This document shows, piece by piece, positions 6,049 through 7,977 of a stretch of DNA of 7,977 bases; position 1 is the stretch's first letter, and every line of letters begins with the position of its first letter. The position numbers and the translations under genes were made by a program. The notes below the pieces were generated by a model. The model was not told the DNA's origin. It saw only the letters and a program-made list of their open reading frames with translations, and did no database searches. The DNA is taken from positions 1-7,977 of the forward strand of contig JAAYJY010000068.1 in assembly GCA_012522705.1 (NCBI GenBank), written 5' to 3'. The DNA comes from Syntrophomonadaceae bacterium (GTDB lineage Bacteria > Bacillota > Syntrophomonadia > Syntrophomonadales > Syntrophomonadaceae).

Positions 6049-6307
6049 GCACCATATCCCTTAGTTTCCTCGACACTTCAAAGAAATCTTCGCCCTCTGC
6101 ACCACCCATGATCTCTTCCTCAGCTTCGGCTAATTTAGCATATAAGTTAATCAACGACTGTTGACGCTCATATGTTTCCAAGCTCATCACAACCATGTCG
6201 CCCACACCATTTTTGGTAATGAAAACCGGTTCACGGGTCTGATGGCAAATTTCCGAAATATCGTTGGCATTGTTCCTCAAATCTGAAATAGGTCGAATAT
6301 TTGGCAT
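6035..6307 (-). CDS. Phd/YefM-family antitoxin
   Basis: A 90-residue antitoxin whose N-terminal half is the Phd/YefM DNA-binding and dimer fold: IRPISDLRNNANDISEIC (4-21), PVFITKNGVGDMVVMSLETY (27-46). The charged C-terminal part (about 60-90, with AEAEEEIMGGAEGEDFFEVSR) is the expected flexible toxin-wrapping segment. The ATG at 6305-6307 is preceded by AAGGGGGGG (6313-6321). It is the first gene of a two-gene operon with the RelE/ParE toxin. A palindrome over its promoter suggests autoregulation by the antitoxin or the complex, as is usual in these systems. Confidence 0.93.
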   Translation of the reverse strand: MPNIRPISDLRNNANDISEICHQTREPVFITKNGVGDMVVMSLETYERQQSLINLYAKLAEAEEEIMGGAEGEDFFEVSRKLRDMVHGRI

Positions 6308-6338
6308 TTAAACCCCCCCTTGTTCATATCCACAGCAA

Positions 6339-6353
6339 AATTATATCATAATT
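6339..6353. promoter_or_regulatory. Candidate antitoxin operator overlapping the -10
   Basis: AATTAT-ATC-ATAATT: a perfect 6-bp inverted repeat with a 3-bp centre covering the -10 hexamer of the toxin-antitoxin promoter. Phd/YefM antitoxins usually bind palindromes at this place. The AT-richness means a chance match is possible. Confidence 0.5.
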
Positions 6354-6368
6354 ATGGGCATTTATCAA
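6340..6368 (-). promoter_or_regulatory. Promoter of the toxin-antitoxin operon
   Basis: On the minus strand -35 TTGATA (6363-6368, 5 of 6), an exact 17-bp spacer and -10 TATAAT (6340-6345, 6 of 6). The predicted start near 6333 leaves a leader of about 26 nt with a G-rich Shine-Dalgarno site. This is the best promoter match in the window. Confidence 0.8.
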
Positions 6369-6571
6369 GAATCGGCTGGTTACGGCTAACGCCGCAACTG
6401 AACTTTCTTTCCTCTTGTAATCAATCCCGTAACATGTCCAAGCTTCTGTCGTAGATATGATCCGAGCCAGTATTGGCAAATCTTCTTTTGTAGCATCCCG
6501 AAAATTCACTTGAACCACAAAATCACTCCTTGAAATCATTTGGATTTTGCCTGAAGAAAAAATGATATAAC

Positions 6572-6711
6572 CGCAAATTCCATCTATCACAAAGATCCTG
6601 TCTTCCGTCCTTTCGCCGTGATTTCGCTGATGCTAAAAACTACTCTTTGGTTGAAAGCAAAGATTTAACAGGCTGATCGAGCCAATCGCCGGCTTTCTTC
6701 CAGTACCTTTG
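6572..6711. repeat. Long direct repeat, right copy (partner 1587-1725)
   Basis: Copy of the 3' end and flank of the small membrane protein gene. Positions 6578-6633 are identical to 1593-1648; the rest is diverged. Its left edge abuts the leader of the GNAT remnant, and its right edge joins the C39-tail copy at the shared bases TTTG. Confidence 0.9.
6640..6711 (-). pseudogene. Relic: 3' end of a second copy of the small membrane protein gene
   Basis: On the minus strand, from the stop TAG (6640-6642) backwards, the tail GDWLDQPVKSLLSTKE matches GDWLDQPVKTLFPTKE of the protein at 1653-2003. A one-base deletion near 6702 breaks the frame just upstream of this tail. The rest of the gene is absent, replaced at 6711 by a piece of the C39 gene end. 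Substitutions such as T to S and FP to LS show a diverged paralogue rather than a very recent copy. Confidence 0.8.
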
Positions 6712-6727
6712 GTTGAGCGGAAAAAAA
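6710..6727 (+). pseudogene. Relic: last codons of a C39 peptidase gene
   Basis: GGTTGAGCGGAAA (6711-6723) equals the end of the C39 peptidase gene at 5618-5630, coding V-E-R-K. The stop TAA is AAA here. It lies immediately beside the stop of the 348-codon sensor-like gene, as the intact C39 stop lies beside the sensor-tail relic at 5635. Confidence 0.75.
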
Positions 6728-7774
6728 TTAGCGCATAATATGCTCATAAGTAATAATATCCATTACACCCGGATTCCATTGCAGGCCAGCAATTATTTTG
6801 GGCATTTCCGACAAAAAGACTGCTTCTGTTTTTCCCAAAGTTTTAATGTCTGCCCCTAATACCTGTTCAGCCTGTTCTCTGGTGATGGGAACGCCACCAT
6901 AACCGTAATCTTCCTGAACAAGATTATATTCTACCGCATTAATATTATCCAACAGGGCAAAAAGCATCACTGCATCCGCCATCTTTTTCGTATGATTCAC
7001 TTTATACTCCTGCCCTACGGTAAGATTCATGCGATAATCAATCCTTAGAATTCCTTCGTTCTCACTTCCAAACTCAATTCGATCTATTGGCAGTTCCTGA
7101 CCATATTGCAATTGGCTAACTAATTCCCGTACTTTATTTGAATCACTTGAAGAAATATTTTTGTAAGCATAAAGCAAGCCAAAATCATAGGGGATCTTTG
7201 TATTTCCGATTTCTTCCTCTTGAGTATTGTTGAGTATAATCGATCCCTTGGGGTAGTTGCCCTTTATAAATTCAAGGGAGTTTTTTTTTAATATGCTGAG
7301 CATATGGGCTTTATAAGTATCATACCAATCCTGGGGATCGGTGTTAGCATAGCTGATATCTTCACCGCCCAGAATATTCCTGCACAAGCTTTCCATAATA
7401 TGGCCCTTCAGCCCAGTTTGGCCGCCTTTTTCAAACTCCGAGAATAGACAGGGCAAGGCTTCTGCATCCATTTTTATAATGGCGTCATATTCTTCCTGAT
7501 GGGCAGCAATATAATCCCCAGGATTGGAAGATTCCTTTGGTGAGGACATAATTTTCGCCAGCAAATCATCAATTTTAAGGTTCGGTGTCGATATGGCAGT
7601 ATCGGGAACCTCCGAGCCGGTTTTATCAATACATCCTCCCAGCACCATAGTACCGCTGATTAGCGCAACTACCAGCACTATTGGCATTAGCATTATGGCC
7701 TTGGGATTTTCCCTATACTTCATAATCAACCACAGCCTTTCTTTGAGAGTTGCTTTTTCTTTATCGATTTGCAA
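6728..7774 (-). CDS. Orphan C-terminal sensor half of an M56/BlaR1-type protein, possibly now a lipoprotein
   Basis: The reading frame is 348 codons from a TTG at 7772-7774. An ATG at 7721-7723, which makes a 331-residue protein, is the other likely start. The opening KATLKERLWLIMKYRENP (7-24) matches the juxtamembrane stretch ahead of the last membrane span in M56 proteins (compare VKARIKNVLNYKKP in the sensor at 2186-3838). A single membrane segment then ends in VLGGC (Cys48). From the ATG this looks exactly like a lipoprotein signal. The outer part has DYIAAHQEEYDAI and SEFEKGGQTGLKGHIMESLC, recalled from C-terminal regions of Firmicutes M56 proteins, and a DUF4825-like end with VMLFALLDNINAVEYN and ITREQAEQVLG. 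No HExxH protease domain precedes it, and an in-frame TGA lies directly before the TTG. It is either a 5'-truncated pseudogene or a domesticated surface sensor without protease. No repressor gene is next to it. Confidence 0.75.
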   Translation of the reverse strand: MQIDKEKATLKERLWLIMKYRENPKAIMLMPIVLVVALISGTMVLGGCIDKTGSEVPDTAISTPNLKIDDLLAKIMSSPKESSNPGDYIAAHQEEYDAIIKMDAEALPCLFSEFEKGGQTGLKGHIMESLCRNILGGEDISYANTDPQDWYDTYKAHMLSILKKNSLEFIKGNYPKGSIILNNTQEEEIGNTKIPYDFGLLYAYKNISSSDSNKVRELVSQLQYGQELPIDRIEFGSENEGILRIDYRMNLTVGQEYKVNHTKKMADAVMLFALLDNINAVEYNLVQEDYGYGGVPITREQAEQVLGADIKTLGKTEAVFLSEMPKIIAGLQWNPGVMDIITYEHIMR

Positions 7775-7977
7775 TCAGAGTGGCTCTAATACTTCCTCCA
7801 ACCCGTCAGGACGCTGCCACCCAGTGCGGCTTTGCTCAAGCAAAATAAATAGGGCTTCCCAGAATCGGGCCTTTCTTCGCTATCAGGCACTGGAGATAAT
7901 TGTAGGTGCTGTAGACTATTTAAGAGTTAAGGGTTTTGAAAAATCTATCTTCTCAATATCCATTATAAATATTAGCC
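7775..7977. other. Unassigned stretch at the right edge, possible gene fragment
   Basis: No gene, promoter or RNA that I can name. The minus strand has a 34-codon open stretch (7778-7879) closed by TGA at 7775-7777 and opened just after TGA-TAG. It reads protein-like (contains FWEALFILLEQSRTGWQRPD) and could be the last piece of a gene inserted where the M56 protease half would have been. The plus strand is also open from about 7798 to the window end, but without a start codon and ribosome site. I cannot tell which, if either, is real. Confidence 0.3.

Larger units (their letters stand above)
6324..6518 (-). pseudogene. 5' remnant of a GNAT-family N-acetyltransferase
   Basis: From a GTG at 6516-6518, preceded by AAGGAGTG and so an intact translation start, the minus strand reads VVQVNFRDATKEDLPILARI and then ISTTEAWTCYGIDY. 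This is the opening strand and helix of a GNAT acetyltransferase. After about 35 residues (near 6414) the family pattern stops. The frame continues as unrelated sequence to a stop at 6324-6326, running through the toxin-antitoxin promoter. GNAT proteins are normally about 140-180 residues and carry an acetyl-CoA loop (Q/RxxGxG/A), absent here. The gene is therefore a truncated start fragment, cut where the toxin-antitoxin unit begins. Confidence 0.7.

Noticed and set aside
1..7977. CRISPR array, tRNA, rRNA, or transposase gene
   Set aside because: I saw no regularly spaced repeats, no cloverleaf or rRNA-like sequence, and no transposase motif or inverted terminal repeats around the duplicated segments.

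Overview
The window looks like a low-to-moderate GC chromosome segment from a Gram-positive, probably Clostridia-type (Desulfotomaculum/Peptococcaceae-like) Firmicute. The evidence is strong purine-rich Shine-Dalgarno sites, GTG/TTG starts, a BlaI/M56 (BlaR1-type) regulator pair, a secreted glycoside hydrolase with a copper-amine-oxidase-like tail domain, and several lipoproteins. This assignment is inferred from gene style; no marker gene is present.

Layout, left to right. On the minus strand lie a secreted GH18 glycosidase (86-1483), a small membrane protein of unknown function (1653-2003), and a translationally coupled two-gene operon (2186-4194). The operon encodes a BlaI/MecI-type repressor followed by an M56 membrane metalloprotease sensor. 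Its promoter has a good -35/-10 pair and two near-identical 16-bp palindromes, so it is probably autoregulated. A plus-strand island follows: a PepSY-like lipoprotein (4420-4926) and a membrane-anchored C39-like cysteine peptidase (4986-5633). Two imperfect 32-bp terminator-like repeats bracket it. To its right, on the minus strand, is a type II toxin-antitoxin operon (Phd/YefM antitoxin 6035-6307, RelE/ParE toxin 5746-6048) with a strong promoter and an overlapping palindrome.

From 6308 to 6727 there is no intact gene. The stretch is a patchwork of remnants: a 5' fragment of a GNAT acetyltransferase, a copy of the 3' end and downstream flank of the small membrane protein gene, and the last codons of the C39 peptidase gene. 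Next comes a 348-codon minus-strand gene (6728-7774) that resembles the detached C-terminal sensor half of an M56 protein, lacking the protease domain. The last 200 bases hold no gene I can name.

The main theme is repeated rearrangement around M56/BlaR1-type sensor genes. There is one complete protease-sensor, one sensor half without a protease, and one relic of only the last 18 codons or so of a sensor behind the C39 gene. The two sequences adjoining sensor ends (5617-5688 and 6710-6781) are homologous, which points to an ancestral convergent pair, C39 peptidase facing sensor, later split between two loci. The intact operon probably responds to an extracellular signal through M56-dependent inactivation of the repressor. 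The signal is unlikely to be a beta-lactam, since no penicillin-binding domain is visible.
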